From NCBI GenBank assembly GCA_902791985.1, contig CADAYD010000002.1:1-64000 (forward strand): DNA of 64,000 bases. Direction: 5' to 3'. How positions within the stretch are numbered: the stretch's first letter is position 1; every line of letters begins with the position of its first letter. Made by a program: the position numbers and the translations under genes. Under the pieces are notes generated by a model that was given only the letters and a program-made list of their open reading frames with translations, was not told the origin of the DNA and did not search any database. This DNA comes from an uncultured bacterium. Lineage in GTDB: Bacteria; Cyanobacteriota; Vampirovibrionia; Gastranaerophilales; Gastranaerophilaceae. Shown here piece after piece: positions 35,714-44,560 of the stretch.

Positions 35714-37345
35714 ATGAGCAACCTGCAATTAGAGAATGATATCGAAAAATTATTGGAAATTTTACCGGAGAAAATTAACAAGTGTATTAAGCCTGCAATG
35801 TTGGATGATGCAATAGAAATTGTACTTGATTTAGGCAGGATTCCGGAATTACGTAATTCAGACGGCTCTATCGTATATTTAAAAACTGATATAGTTGATG
35901 AAGACGATATTAAGCATATAACATCAAGAATACAAGAGTTTACAACTGACAATCGTTCAGGAATTGCAGGTACATTACATAGAATAAGCGCAATAAGAAA
36001 CCGACAAGGTAAAATAGTTGGTCTTACATGCCGTATTGGTCGTGTTGTGACTGGAACAATATCCTGCATAAAAGATATTTGTTTACAAAATAAAAGTATA
36101 TTATTTTTAGGTCCTCCGGGAGTCGGTAAAACAACAAAACTACGTGAAATTTCGCGGCTTGTTGCGGATGAACTAAAAAAACGCGTTATTATTGTTGATA
36201 CATCAAACGAAATAGCAGGAGATGGAGATATTCCTCATCCTGCAGTCGGCCATGCAAGAAGAATGCAGGTTAGACAACCTGAATTTCAAAAAGACATTAT
36301 GATAGAAGCCGTTGAAAATCACACTCCTGAAGTAATTATAGTAGATGAAATAGGTACGGAAGCCGAAGCACAAGCTGCAAGAACTATTGCTGAACGTGGG
36401 GTTATGCTCATTGCAACCGCACATGGAAATACTTTAGAAAATCTTATAAAAAATCCTACATTATCAGACTTAGTTGGCGGGATTCAATCTGTAACATTAG
36501 GAGATGATGAAGCAAAACGACGTTCATCACAAAAAACAGTACTTGAACGCGAAAAACAGCCGACATTTGATATTGTTATAGAAATTTTAGACAGAAACAC
36601 ACTGGCGGTATATAAAGATACTGCAGAAGCGGTAGATTATATATTGAGAGGATGGCCGATTAAACCTGAAATCAGAAAAGTCGATAAAACCTACGATATT
36701 AATTCCGCATCGCCGATTGAACTTTCAAAACCAACAAATGTCATTGACAAAATCAATATGCTTGATAAAACAATTGATAACGCTGAAAGTCTAAAGTTTT
36801 CTTTCTCAAGAGAAAAGTATGTTGAAGAAGTTAAAAATTATAAGAAAATTTACCTTTATGCCGTATCACGCAGTATCGCAGAAAAAGTCATTGAGCGCCT
36901 TGATTTGAATGCAGAAATTACGCGTAATATTGATGATGCCGATATAGTAATTGCGCATAAAAACTTCGTTAAAGGCGGAGCAAAAGTTCTTTCAACCGCA
37001 GAAAAAGACCGTTTACAAATCTTTTATGTAAAAACTAATTCTATGGCGCAAATTCAAAAAATTATTAAGCAAGCCCTTGATATCGCAGAGTTAAATGAAA
37101 AACAATCCTTTTATGACGTAACAGAAAATGCTCTTAATGAAGCCAAAGAAGCAATAGAGAAGATTTTGACCGGAGTTGTAAAAGATATCGAGCTAAAACC
37201 ACAAAATCAACAAATTCGTAAACTTCAGCACGAACTTGCCGAGCAACATAACCTCGATTCAACATCTGTCGGAGAAGGCGAAAACCGTCATCTACGTTTG
37301 CGCGTTGTTGGCGGGACAGAATTTGATGATAAAAATAATAATTAA
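35714..37345 (+). CDS. Ycf45/SpoIIIAA-type ATPase with R3H domain
   Basis: About 543 residues. An N-terminal SpoIIIAA-like region (LEILPEKINKCIKPAMLDDA...LGRIPELR) precedes the AAA-type ATPase core with Walker A GPPGVGKTTKLREI near residue 135. Walker B is VIIVDEIGTEAEAQAA. The block DTSNEIAGDGDIPHPAVGHA is highly typical of Ycf45 in cyanobacteria and algal plastids. The C-terminus carries a single-strand nucleic acid-binding R3H domain (LQHELAEQHNL, VGEGENRHLRL). Function in cyanobacteria is poorly known. AAAGGTGG precedes the ATG. Good lineage marker. Confidence 0.88.
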   Translation: MSNLQLENDIEKLLEILPEKINKCIKPAMLDDAIEIVLDLGRIPELRNSDGSIVYLKTDIVDEDDIKHITSRIQEFTTDNRSGIAGTLHRISAIRNRQGKIVGLTCRIGRVVTGTISCIKDICLQNKSILFLGPPGVGKTTKLREISRLVADELKKRVIIVDTSNEIAGDGDIPHPAVGHARRMQVRQPEFQKDIMIEAVENHTPEVIIVDEIGTEAEAQAARTIAERGVMLIATAHGNTLENLIKNPTLSDLVGGIQSVTLGDDEAKRRSSQKTVLEREKQPTFDIVIEILDRNTLAVYKDTAEAVDYILRGWPIKPEIRKVDKTYDINSASPIELSKPTNVIDKINMLDKTIDNAESLKFSFSREKYVEEVKNYKKIYLYAVSRSIAEKVIERLDLNAEITRNIDDADIVIAHKNFVKGGAKVLSTAEKDRLQIFYVKTNSMAQIQKIIKQALDIAELNEKQSFYDVTENALNEAKEAIEKILTGVVKDIELKPQNQQIRKLQHELAEQHNLDSTSVGEGENRHLRLRVVGGTEFDDKNNN

Positions 37346-37376
37346 AAGAACTCACCCCGATACGAGTTCTTAGGTT

Positions 37377-37735
37377 GCTCGCAATAAACGACATTCCGCA
37401 TTTTGGAATTAGCGCCATTAAAGCACTGGCAAAACCGTTCCGGCTTTGGCTCGCTCGTTCCGAACACAAAACAGCGTTTGACCCTTTGCAGAAGCGAAAT
37501 AAAGCACAGGAAAAAAAACTGTGCTTTATTTCGCCCCGGCGCGAATATCACTTCGCTCGCCATCGACAGCACTCCACGTTTTGCCTTTAGTGGCAAGTGT
37601 GCCACAAGGCAAAACCGTTCCGGCTTTGGCTCGCTCGTTCCGAACACAAAACAGCGTTTGACCCTTTGCAGAAGCGAAATAAAGCACAGGGGAAAACCCT
37701 GTGCTTTATTTCGCCCCGGCGCGAGTCGAACGCGC
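37377..37735. repeat. Tandem ~180-bp duplication abutting tRNA-Arg 3' end
   Basis: A segment beginning GGCAAAACCGTTCCGGC occurs at 37428 and again at 37608, exactly 180 bases apart. It is identical for about 75 bases up to AAATAAAGCACAGG. After differing hairpin loops it is identical again through TCGCCCCGGCGCGA, which is the 3' end of the tRNA-Arg gene in the second copy. Flanking sequence upstream of each copy is also alignable but diverged. The unit is GC-rich compared with its surroundings. This fills 37346-37710; no gene is credible there. Confidence 0.8.
37675..37713 (-). terminator. Terminator of tRNA-Arg
   Basis: An 18-bp perfect stem GCGAAATAAAGCACAGGG / CCCTGTGCTTTATTTCGC begins at the tRNA 3' end. 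The first repeat copy has a 16-bp version (37495-37535 region) with a different loop. Confidence 0.7.
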
Positions 37736-37786
37736 GGCAGACGCGGTTTAGGAAACCGCCGCTCTATCCTGCTGAGCTACGAGGCG
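37711..37786 (-). tRNA. tRNA-Arg (anticodon CCT)
   Basis: Cloverleaf assembled by hand: acceptor CGCCTCG with CGGGGCG (7 pairs, one T-G), D-arm GCTC/GAGC, anticodon stem GCGGT/ACCGC around TTCCTAA (CCT reads AGG), T-arm GCGCG/CGCGC around TTCGACT. CCA is not encoded. Its last 14 bases recur 180 bases downstream. Confidence 0.95.
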
Positions 37787-37811
37787 ATTCAATAATTAAG
37801 ATAACACAAAA

Positions 37812-38354
37812 TTAAAATCTTTCAAATGAATCCTTATACCAAACGAAAAAATTTGAATCGTCAGGATATTCGACAAATCCGTTTCTTAAATAGAATTGTT
37901 TTACTTCTTTTTTCCCTGCAGGCACCAAGGAAATTTTATTATATAACATTTTTAAAGAATTTAAAATTGAATGACCTATTCCCATATTTTTTAAACTAGG
38001 TTTAACTTGAAAATAATCCAAAAAACCGCCCAATACATGGTTTTCTGTAATTTGAACAACACCCAGAATTTTTTTAGCATCAATTATCGAAAAATCATTT
38101 TGTTGAGTTGTTAATACATAAACATCAGCGGCATACCCCTCTGAAACATGGTGCTGGATAAGCTTTGCATATTCATCATTTTTCCATTTGGCAATTTCAT
38201 TTAATGCTAAAATATCATTTTTATTCCAATTTACTAATTTTACGAAATTAGTATTCTGCTGAATAAAGCCAAGATTTGCAAGCTTTTTTACATAGACTTT
38301 ATCTATTATTAACTTTGCTCCAAAATTTGGGGAATATCTGTTTTCTACTTTCAT
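37812..38354 (-). CDS. GNAT-family acetyltransferase
   Basis: A 180-residue protein with an acetyl-CoA-binding GNAT pattern in its second half: GGFLDYFQVKPSLKNMGIGH (the Gln/Arg-x-x-Gly-x-Gly loop is reduced to KNMGIG), SILNSLKMLYNK, and the late KKEVKQFYLRNGFVEY. Substrate unknown. The N-terminus has PNFGAK at residues 9-14, the same kind of Phe-centred tag as in other proteins here, ahead of the catalytic fold. Confidence 0.72.
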   Translation of the reverse strand: MKVENRYSPNFGAKLIIDKVYVKKLANLGFIQQNTNFVKLVNWNKNDILALNEIAKWKNDEYAKLIQHHVSEGYAADVYVLTTQQNDFSIIDAKKILGVVQITENHVLGGFLDYFQVKPSLKNMGIGHSILNSLKMLYNKISLVPAGKKEVKQFYLRNGFVEYPDDSNFFVWYKDSFERF

Positions 38355-38480
38355 ACAATTATTATAAATCTCATAAATATAAAATTTGCTAATAAATCTT
38401 TTTGCGTTACAATCAGAGTGTAAACTTTATGGAAGTGTATAGTAAAAAGCGCTAAGAAGCGCAGAAAGAAAAGGTATTTT

Positions 38481-40625
38481 ATGAAACCTGAAACAAAAAG
38501 TTTTCAATTGGAAATAGGCGGTAAAACCGTAACAATTGAAACAGGGAAGTACGCTCAATCAACGAACGGGTCTGTTACAGTTCGCTGTGGCGACACTATG
38601 TTATTTGTTCACTGTGTCGTTTCAAAAGAACCACGTGTAGGGATAGATTTCTTCCCGTTGTTAATTGATTATGAAGAAAGAATGTCCGCAATAGGTCGTA
38701 TCCCTGGCGGATATAACCGTAGTGAAGGGAAAGCAAGCGACAAAGCTATTTTGGTATCTCGTTTAATCGACAGACCAATAAGACCACTTTTCCCGAAAGG
38801 ATACAGAAACGATATTCAAATCGTTGCACAATTATTCAGCTATGATCAGGAAAATCAGCCTGATACATTGGCAATGTTGGGTGCATCTTGCGCATTGATG
38901 CTTTCAGGCGCTCCGTTTGAAGGCCCAATTGGCGCAGTAAGAGTTTCACGTGATGAAAACGGGAACTTTATTGCTAACCCGACTCATAAACAAGCACACG
39001 AATCAGATTTGGACATTGTTGTCGCCGGCACACACGATAGCGTAATAATGGTTGAAGCAGGTTGCAAATTCGTAACAGAAGACGACATTATGAATGCTGT
39101 TGAATTTGCTCAAGGCGAAATCAGAAAACAATGTGATGCTCAGGTCGAATTTGCAAAACAATGCGGCGTAACAAAAGAAGAATTTACTAATCCTTACGAT
39201 ACTTCAAAAATAGCCCAGATTATTGAAGAAACCGCAGGCTCAATGATTCACGATGCTTACCACAATTTCGACAGAGAATATCGTCAAAATAAATTAGAAG
39301 AAGCAAAAAAATTAGTAAAAGAAAAAATTGACGCATTGCCTGAAGATGACTATATTAAACAAATCATTGAAGAAACAGGTATTGATTTTGTTGCGGAAGA
39401 ATTTAAAACCGCTGAAAAACACGTTATGCGTTCAATGATTCTTGATGAAGGGGTAAGAGCAGACGGAAGAAAACCAAATGAAGTTCGTCCAATCTGGTGC
39501 GAAGTTGGCGTTATTCCGAGAGCACACGGTTCTGCCGTATTTACAAGAGGACAAACTCAAATTCTTTCTGTTGCAACACTTGCAGGACCTGCGATGAAAC
39601 AGGAGCTTGATGGTGTTGACCCGCAGACAGAAAAAACTTATATGCACAAATACATCTTCCCGGGATTTTCGGTAGGCGAAGTAAAACCTTTAAGAGGTCC
39701 GGGCAGACGCGAAGTTGGGCACGGGAATTTAGCAGAAAGAGCAAATATTCCAGCACTTCCGTCCCCTGAAGAATTCGGCTACACAATCCGTGTAACTTCA
39801 GACGTACTTGAATCAAACGGTTCAACTTCAATGGGCTCAACTTGCGGAAGTTCAATGGCTTTGATGAATGCAGGTGTTCCTGTTAAATGTATGATAGGCG
39901 GAGTTGCAATGGGTATGATTAAGGAAGAAGGATATGAACCTGTTGTATTAACTGACATTCAGGGTATTGAAGACTTCCTTGGTGACATGGACTTTAAAGT
40001 AACAGGTAATGATACCGGTATTACGGCTTTGCAAATGGATATGAAAGCAAAAGGTATTCCGAATGAAACCCTGCGCCGAGCATTATTCCAAGCAAAAGAA
40101 GGCAGATTACACATTTTAGGTAAAATGAGAGAAGTAATTACTGAACCGGCTAAGGAATTATCACCATTTGCGCCAAGCATTACAACCATCACTATTCCGA
40201 CTGAAGATATCGGAACAGTAATTGGACCTGGCGGGAAGCAAATCAGAGAAATCATTGATGCATCAGGTGCTGAAATTGATATTCAAGACTCAGGTGTTGT
40301 AACAATAACATCTAATGATCAAGAAGGTGCAAAAATCGCAATTAAAATGATTAAGGATATTACATTTAAACCGGAAGTCGGAATGGTTATCAAAGGCAAA
40401 GTTGTGAGAATTATTCCTATCGGCGCTTTCGTTGAATTAGGCGGCGGCAAAGACGGTATGATTCATATATCTCAAGTTTGTAACGAAAGAATTGAAACCA
40501 TCGAACCACATCTTAATATCGGCGATGAAGTTATTGTTAAAGTTATCAAAATTGATGAAAAAGGCAGAGTCAACCTTACACTTAAAGGTGTAACCGAGGA
40601 AGACAAGGTGAATTTAATTAATTAA
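38481..40625 (+). CDS. pnp: Polynucleotide phosphorylase
   Basis: PNPase (714 residues), a 3'-5' phosphorolytic exoribonuclease of RNA turnover. Two RNase PH domains are visible (GSVTVRCGDTMLFVHCVVS with FFPLLIDYEER and GRIPGGYNRSEGK; then RAHGSAVFTRGQTQ, GRREVGHGNLAERA and SNGSTSMGSTCGSS). KH domain: IPTEDIGTVIGPGGKQIREI. The C-terminal S1 domain is VGMVIKGKVVRIIPIGAFVE. All parts present. The transcript leader contains a small GCGCT/AGCGC hairpin just before the ribosome site. Confidence 0.98.
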   Translation: MKPETKSFQLEIGGKTVTIETGKYAQSTNGSVTVRCGDTMLFVHCVVSKEPRVGIDFFPLLIDYEERMSAIGRIPGGYNRSEGKASDKAILVSRLIDRPIRPLFPKGYRNDIQIVAQLFSYDQENQPDTLAMLGASCALMLSGAPFEGPIGAVRVSRDENGNFIANPTHKQAHESDLDIVVAGTHDSVIMVEAGCKFVTEDDIMNAVEFAQGEIRKQCDAQVEFAKQCGVTKEEFTNPYDTSKIAQIIEETAGSMIHDAYHNFDREYRQNKLEEAKKLVKEKIDALPEDDYIKQIIEETGIDFVAEEFKTAEKHVMRSMILDEGVRADGRKPNEVRPIWCEVGVIPRAHGSAVFTRGQTQILSVATLAGPAMKQELDGVDPQTEKTYMHKYIFPGFSVGEVKPLRGPGRREVGHGNLAERANIPALPSPEEFGYTIRVTSDVLESNGSTSMGSTCGSSMALMNAGVPVKCMIGGVAMGMIKEEGYEPVVLTDIQGIEDFLGDMDFKVTGNDTGITALQMDMKAKGIPNETLRRALFQAKEGRLHILGKMREVITEPAKELSPFAPSITTITIPTEDIGTVIGPGGKQIREIIDASGAEIDIQDSGVVTITSNDQEGAKIAIKMIKDITFKPEVGMVIKGKVVRIIPIGAFVELGGGKDGMIHISQVCNERIETIEPHLNIGDEVIVKVIKIDEKGRVNLTLKGVTEEDKVNLIN

Positions 40626-40641
40626 TTTGCTAATAATCAAT

Positions 40642-40680
40642 AAAAAAGAGATACTTTTAATTAAGTATCTCTTTTTTTAA
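40642..40680 (+). terminator. Terminator of pnp
   Basis: AAAAGAGATACTT / AAGTATCTCTTTT around a short AT loop, followed by a T-run; it also fits the convergent gene. Confidence 0.88.
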
Positions 40681-40681
40681 T

Positions 40682-41464
40682 TTAATTATTATCCCACTCC
40701 GGATTAAAATGTAATAATGACCGATTAAATATATCATTACCATTAGAGAAAAATGCGTTTCGACCATCCATACTTAATTTGGTCAAAGCATCATCAAATA
40801 TTTTTCTAATTTGAGGGCTTAAGTTATTTACTTTGTTCATTTCGGCATTAGTTAATGGAGTAGAGTAAGAATCAAATCTACGATCGAGAATTTTCTTATT
40901 AGAAATTATTTTAGAATTAAATTCCTCTTTTTCTGAAGCATTCCCTAATACTAGACTGTCATCAATATTAAATACAGACTAGCAGAATATTTCCGGCTGA
41001 TTAATAACTATATCTCGGATTGAATATATTGTATCAAGAAGTGCAAACCTTGCGGCATGTTCTGCTTTAAGATTCTCATTGTGGAATTTTACAAATTTAT
41101 AACCTTCTTTTTTGTGTTCTTCACGAGTTTGAATTCTTTCATCATCAAAATCTATTTGTTCATCTTCAGGGAGGTTTAAATTATATCTTGAAACTGCAAG
41201 AGTTAACTTAAAGCGTTCCGAAAAATCCTGAGCAAGCGTTGATTTTACATATCTTTCGGCATACTTTGTAGGCATATTATCCCTATTAAATTCTTGAGAA
41301 TAAAAATCTTCAGGATCTCTTCCCGTAAAAGATATATTATAATCTCTATACGAAATCGGATTATAATTGTAATTATATTTTTCATTTACTTTCTCTTTAT
41401 TAGATTTTTGTTTTTGAAAAACGGGATAATTTGGGGATATAAAATTGATTTTTTGTATATACAT
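40682..41464 (-). pseudogene. Unrecognised protein gene interrupted by an in-frame amber codon
   Basis: The frame encodes 161 residues, then TAG (40979-40981), then 98 further codons in the same frame before TAA at 40682, next to the terminator. The sequence after TAG (SVFNIDDSLVLGNASEKEEF... to FNPEWDNN) has normal codon use. The first part has an N-terminal SFTG tag-like segment near residue 47 and a charged helical body (SERFKLTLAVSRYNLNLPED). No domain recognised. Simplest reading is a single nonsense mutation in a 259-residue gene; amber readthrough or a functional truncated protein are alternatives. Confidence 0.75.
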
Positions 41465-41579
41465 AAATATATTTCCTTACTTTATAAATTGAAAACACAT
41501 AAAAATATTTTTGCTAAAATTATTTACAATTTTAAAAAGCTGCAATTTGTGGTAGAATAAATACAAAAAGGAGTTAATA

Positions 41580-42629
41580 ATGGTTGATATAGTAACAATT
41601 GGCAGTGCAACAATGGATGTTTTTGTGGAATGTGACGATGCAAGTGTCGTATCAGTCAGAAAAAAAAATCATTCAACTGATTTCATGAGTTATCCGTACG
41701 GAGCAAAGCTCGAGATAACTGATTTTGACACTCAAGTTGGCGGAGGCGGTGTAAATACCGCTGTAAACTTCGCAAATTTAGGATTTTCAACATCAGCTAT
41801 TTTCAAAGTCGGTGATGATATTTATTCTAAAGGGCTTTTTGACTTTTTTAAAACTAAAAATGTAGATTTAAGCGCGACAATACAGGATAAAAATGATACA
41901 ACAGGATTTTCAATTATTTTAACAAGTTTTGAGGGAGACAGAACTGTTTTGGCTCATCGTGGGGCTAATGCGCATATTAAAAAATCAGAAATAAATTTTG
42001 ATATAATAAAAAATGCGAAGCTACTTTATATTGCCCCATTAAACGGCGAAAGCAACAGGCAACTTGACGATTTGGTTAAATTTGCAAAAGAAAATGACAC
42101 ATTAGTATGTTTTAATGCAGGCACAACAGGCATAAAAAAAGGCTTTAATTATCTCAGAAAAATATTGGCTTTAGCGAATGTAGTAGTCATGAATAAAGAG
42201 GAAGCCTCAATGGCAACAGGTATCTATCTAAGACAAGACACAAAAGATGTTAAATATTCTCACGAAACTATCCATCCTGATTTGAAAGAAATGTTTAAAA
42301 AGCTAAAAGTTTCAGATTATCAAGTTATTGTAATTACTGATGGCGGACGAGGGGCATACGCATTCAACGGGAAAGAATATTTTTACTGTCCATGTTTTGA
42401 CGGACCTGTAGTTTCGACTCTTGGCGCCGGCGATGCATTCGCTTCGACATTTTGCGCATCCTTAAGTAGATACGAACTTGATATAGCAAAATCACTTGTT
42501 GCTGCTTCAATTAACTCCGGCGGAGTTGTTTCTGTTTTTGGTGCGACACAGGGACTTTTAACTTTTAAGGAAATTGAAGAAAGAATAGCCCAACATCCTA
42601 ATTTTAAAGCAACAATCATTAGTGAATAA
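41580..42629 (+). CDS. PfkB-family carbohydrate/nucleoside kinase
   Basis: A 349-residue ribokinase-like kinase. N-terminal VTIGSATMDVFVE and the substrate-site GGGGVNTAVNFANLG (PfkB signature 1); signature 2 is VSTLGAGDAFASTFCASL, with the catalytic Asp in GAGD. ATP-binding segments VVIVITDGGRGAYAF-like (here QVIVITDGGRGAYAF) are present. Could act on ribose, fructose or adenosine; nothing in the neighbourhood decides. AAAAGGAG precedes the ATG. Confidence 0.9.
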   Translation: MVDIVTIGSATMDVFVECDDASVVSVRKKNHSTDFMSYPYGAKLEITDFDTQVGGGGVNTAVNFANLGFSTSAIFKVGDDIYSKGLFDFFKTKNVDLSATIQDKNDTTGFSIILTSFEGDRTVLAHRGANAHIKKSEINFDIIKNAKLLYIAPLNGESNRQLDDLVKFAKENDTLVCFNAGTTGIKKGFNYLRKILALANVVVMNKEEASMATGIYLRQDTKDVKYSHETIHPDLKEMFKKLKVSDYQVIVITDGGRGAYAFNGKEYFYCPCFDGPVVSTLGAGDAFASTFCASLSRYELDIAKSLVAASINSGGVVSVFGATQGLLTFKEIEERIAQHPNFKATIISE

Positions 42630-42695
42630 TAAAATAATGAACAATTTAAAATTTATTTCGTTGTACAAATGTAGACAAAATAAGGAGAATAATTT

Positions 42696-42998
42696 ATGTC
42701 AGACGAAGAAAAAAAAAGTTGTAATTGTGGAGAATTAGGCAGATTTTTCACGCTTGTAGCAGCAATATTTATCGGTACATTGCTTGCAATTTTGGTTTCA
42801 GCAGCATTATTAAGACCGGCAAAATGTCCATGTCACAGATTCATGCATATGCCAATGAGAGCACAGGCTTTTGAACAACAAATTCCACCTATGACAGAAC
42901 AATGGCAAATAAAACATCCGGGATTCGACCACAAATTCAACCATCATAACGATTTCAGAAAACATATGAATCAGGATGCACAAACAAAAGGGAAATAA
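42696..42998 (+). CDS. Unrecognised small His-rich membrane protein
   Basis: 100 residues. A short Cys-containing N-terminus (KSCNCGELG) precedes one hydrophobic helix (FFTLVAAIFIGTLLAILVSA), then CPCHRFMHMP and a His/Met/Gln-rich tail (HPGFDHKFNHHNDFRKHM). The Cys-x-Cys-His and His clusters suggest metal binding outside or at the membrane, but no family is recognised. AAGGAG lies before the start and a terminator follows, so it is its own unit. Confidence 0.65.
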   Translation: MSDEEKKSCNCGELGRFFTLVAAIFIGTLLAILVSAALLRPAKCPCHRFMHMPMRAQAFEQQIPPMTEQWQIKHPGFDHKFNHHNDFRKHMNQDAQTKGK

Positions 42999-43005
42999 TT
43001 TTTTT

Positions 43006-43041
43006 AAAAAAGCGGTCTGTATTTTTACAGACCGTTTTTAT
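43006..43041 (+). terminator. Terminator
   Basis: GCGGTCTGTA / TACAGACCGT (one G-T pair) around a T loop, followed by TTTTA. Confidence 0.85.
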
Positions 43042-43089
43042 TGGCAAAAAATATTTTTATATGATTTATTATAATAAAAAAGGTATACT

Positions 43090-44262
43090 ATGTACCCTGT
43101 AAATTTAATAAATCAAATATCAAAATCTTCATATCATCTTAAACAGAGGATGATACACAAAATAAATCCTAAAAGATGCAAATTTATCTTGCTTAACAGG
43201 ATTTCATCAGGAGAAATTTCAGAGTTCAAAAATTTATCAACAAATATTCCTGAGAATGCCGATTCTTTTACCATTGTGTCAATAGGTAAAAGAGATGACG
43301 AGAAATATCGAAAAGTTATCACTACTTTTTATACAAATAAAAAAATACTTAAGCGAGTAACAGAATCAACTGATTCCCCAAAAATAGTGAGAGAATATAC
43401 AACAAAAGGAGATATTAAAAATTCGAATTGCCGCATGCGTCGAATAGTTCAAAAAGTTTTAAATGAATCAATAATGAAATATGAAACAAACTTGATTGAA
43501 GAACAAAATATATATATACTGCCAATCTTTAATGAACTAAAACTACAAACACGAAAAAATATTATAAACGGCAATAAAATTTCCGCAACAGTAACAGAAT
43601 ATCCGTTTAATAAAAAGAAGAAAAAAATCCCTCATTTTCTGAAAAAAGTCTTAGGCCTTGAATTAGAGCTTATCGATGATATACCCAGAATTATTGGCAC
43701 ATACGAACAGGGAAAAGTAAAATTTTCCGATGATGATAAATATCTTCCATATCGATTTATGCTTGATGAAAACCAGAAATTGTTAGGGTATACAAAGGAA
43801 TTAATAAGAGAAAAAAATTTATCAAAACTTGACATTATTGTTAAAATTTCCGATAATGTCGGAAAAAACACAGCAGGATACTTTTGTGCCGATACAAATA
43901 TGATTGAATACGCTAAAAATTGCGATAAGAACTTTGTCGATACAGCAACACACGAAATTGAACATGCGCTGCAATACAAACTTATTGGCAGACTCGGGAA
44001 ATCAAAGAGCGAATATGAAAGAAACAGCAGAAAGTTTTACGGTCCGATACGCACAATGAAAGAAAGAGGAGAAGCGTTTAAATACTACGTTGCAGCAGAA
44101 GAATATCCAAAACTAAAAGAAAATGAAAATCCCATGGATAACATTGATTATGTAAATAATTACCTTGAAATAAAAGCAAGGGAAGCCGCAAAAAGAGCAG
44201 TAGAAGAATATAAACAGCAAGGAAAAGAAATAAACGATCAATTTTTCTTCGGCCTCGGATAA
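43090..44262 (+). CDS. Putative zinc metallopeptidase (HEIEH zincin), 390 aa
   Basis: Unrecognised family. The only clear motif is VDTATHEIEHALQYKL near residue 288, an HExxH zincin signature, followed some 45 residues later by RGEAFKYYVAAEEYP whose Glu could be the third ligand. The C-terminus (YLEIKAREAAKRAVEEYKQQ) is typical of zincin-like toxin/effector and phage-associated proteases. The N-terminal 250 residues are Lys/Asn-rich and have no recognised domain. No signal peptide. It could be an effector-type or housekeeping protease. The start codon follows AAAGGTATACT. Confidence 0.6.
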   Translation: MYPVNLINQISKSSYHLKQRMIHKINPKRCKFILLNRISSGEISEFKNLSTNIPENADSFTIVSIGKRDDEKYRKVITTFYTNKKILKRVTESTDSPKIVREYTTKGDIKNSNCRMRRIVQKVLNESIMKYETNLIEEQNIYILPIFNELKLQTRKNIINGNKISATVTEYPFNKKKKKIPHFLKKVLGLELELIDDIPRIIGTYEQGKVKFSDDDKYLPYRFMLDENQKLLGYTKELIREKNLSKLDIIVKISDNVGKNTAGYFCADTNMIEYAKNCDKNFVDTATHEIEHALQYKLIGRLGKSKSEYERNSRKFYGPIRTMKERGEAFKYYVAAEEYPKLKENENPMDNIDYVNNYLEIKAREAAKRAVEEYKQQGKEINDQFFFGLG

Positions 44263-44274
44263 AACGCACGCCAT

Positions 44275-44303
44275 TTGACACCCATAAATCGTTTTGTTAA
44301 ACT
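44275..44303 (+). promoter_or_regulatory. Promoter of tRNA-Thr
   Basis: TTGACA (44275-44280), 17 bases, TAAACT (44298-44303), placing the start about 7 bases before the tRNA. Confidence 0.65.
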
Positions 44304-44316
44304 GTAATTATGAAAA

Positions 44317-44389
44317 GCCGATATGGCTCAGTTGGTAGAGCAGCTCATTCGTAATGAGCAGGTCGTCGGTTCGAGTCCGACTATCGGCT
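44317..44389 (+). tRNA. tRNA-Thr (anticodon CGT)
   Basis: Acceptor GCCGATA/TATCGGC, D-arm GCTC/GAGC, anticodon stem GCTCA/TGAGC around TTCGTAA (CGT reads ACG), T-arm GTCGG/CCGAC around TTCGAGT, discriminator T. CCA not encoded. Its last 17 bases are part of a 33-base direct repeat downstream. Confidence 0.96.
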
Positions 44390-44560
44390 TTCTTTTTTTG
44401 CAAAATTTTTTGCTTTTCGACTCTCACCACAATTTTTGCCGTTTGACAAAAATTGTCGGTTCAGCAAACAATTTGCATACGGATATGTAATTGCTCCGGC
44501 TTCATGCCGTCACAAACATATCCTGTAGAGTCCGACTATCGGCTTTCTTTTTTTGCAAAA
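44373..44560 (+). repeat. 33-bp direct repeat of tRNA-Thr 3' end flanking a structured spacer
   Basis: The tRNA 3' end and adjacent T-rich tail (44373-44405) recur exactly at 44528-44560. The 122 bases between contain ACAATTTTTG/CAAAAATTGT and a compound stem GGATATGT/ACATATCC enclosing CGGC/GCCG. This is att-site-like geometry with no gene inside. Confidence 0.85.

Noticed and set aside
37375-37815. Several short open frames over the tRNA-Arg repeat region
   Set aside because: They run through the duplicated tRNA-end DNA and the tRNA itself, and repeat the same peptide because the DNA is duplicated.
44373-44560. A complete integrative element at tRNA-Thr
   Set aside because: Only 122 bases lie between the repeats and there is no integrase or other gene, so it is reported as an att-like repeat only.
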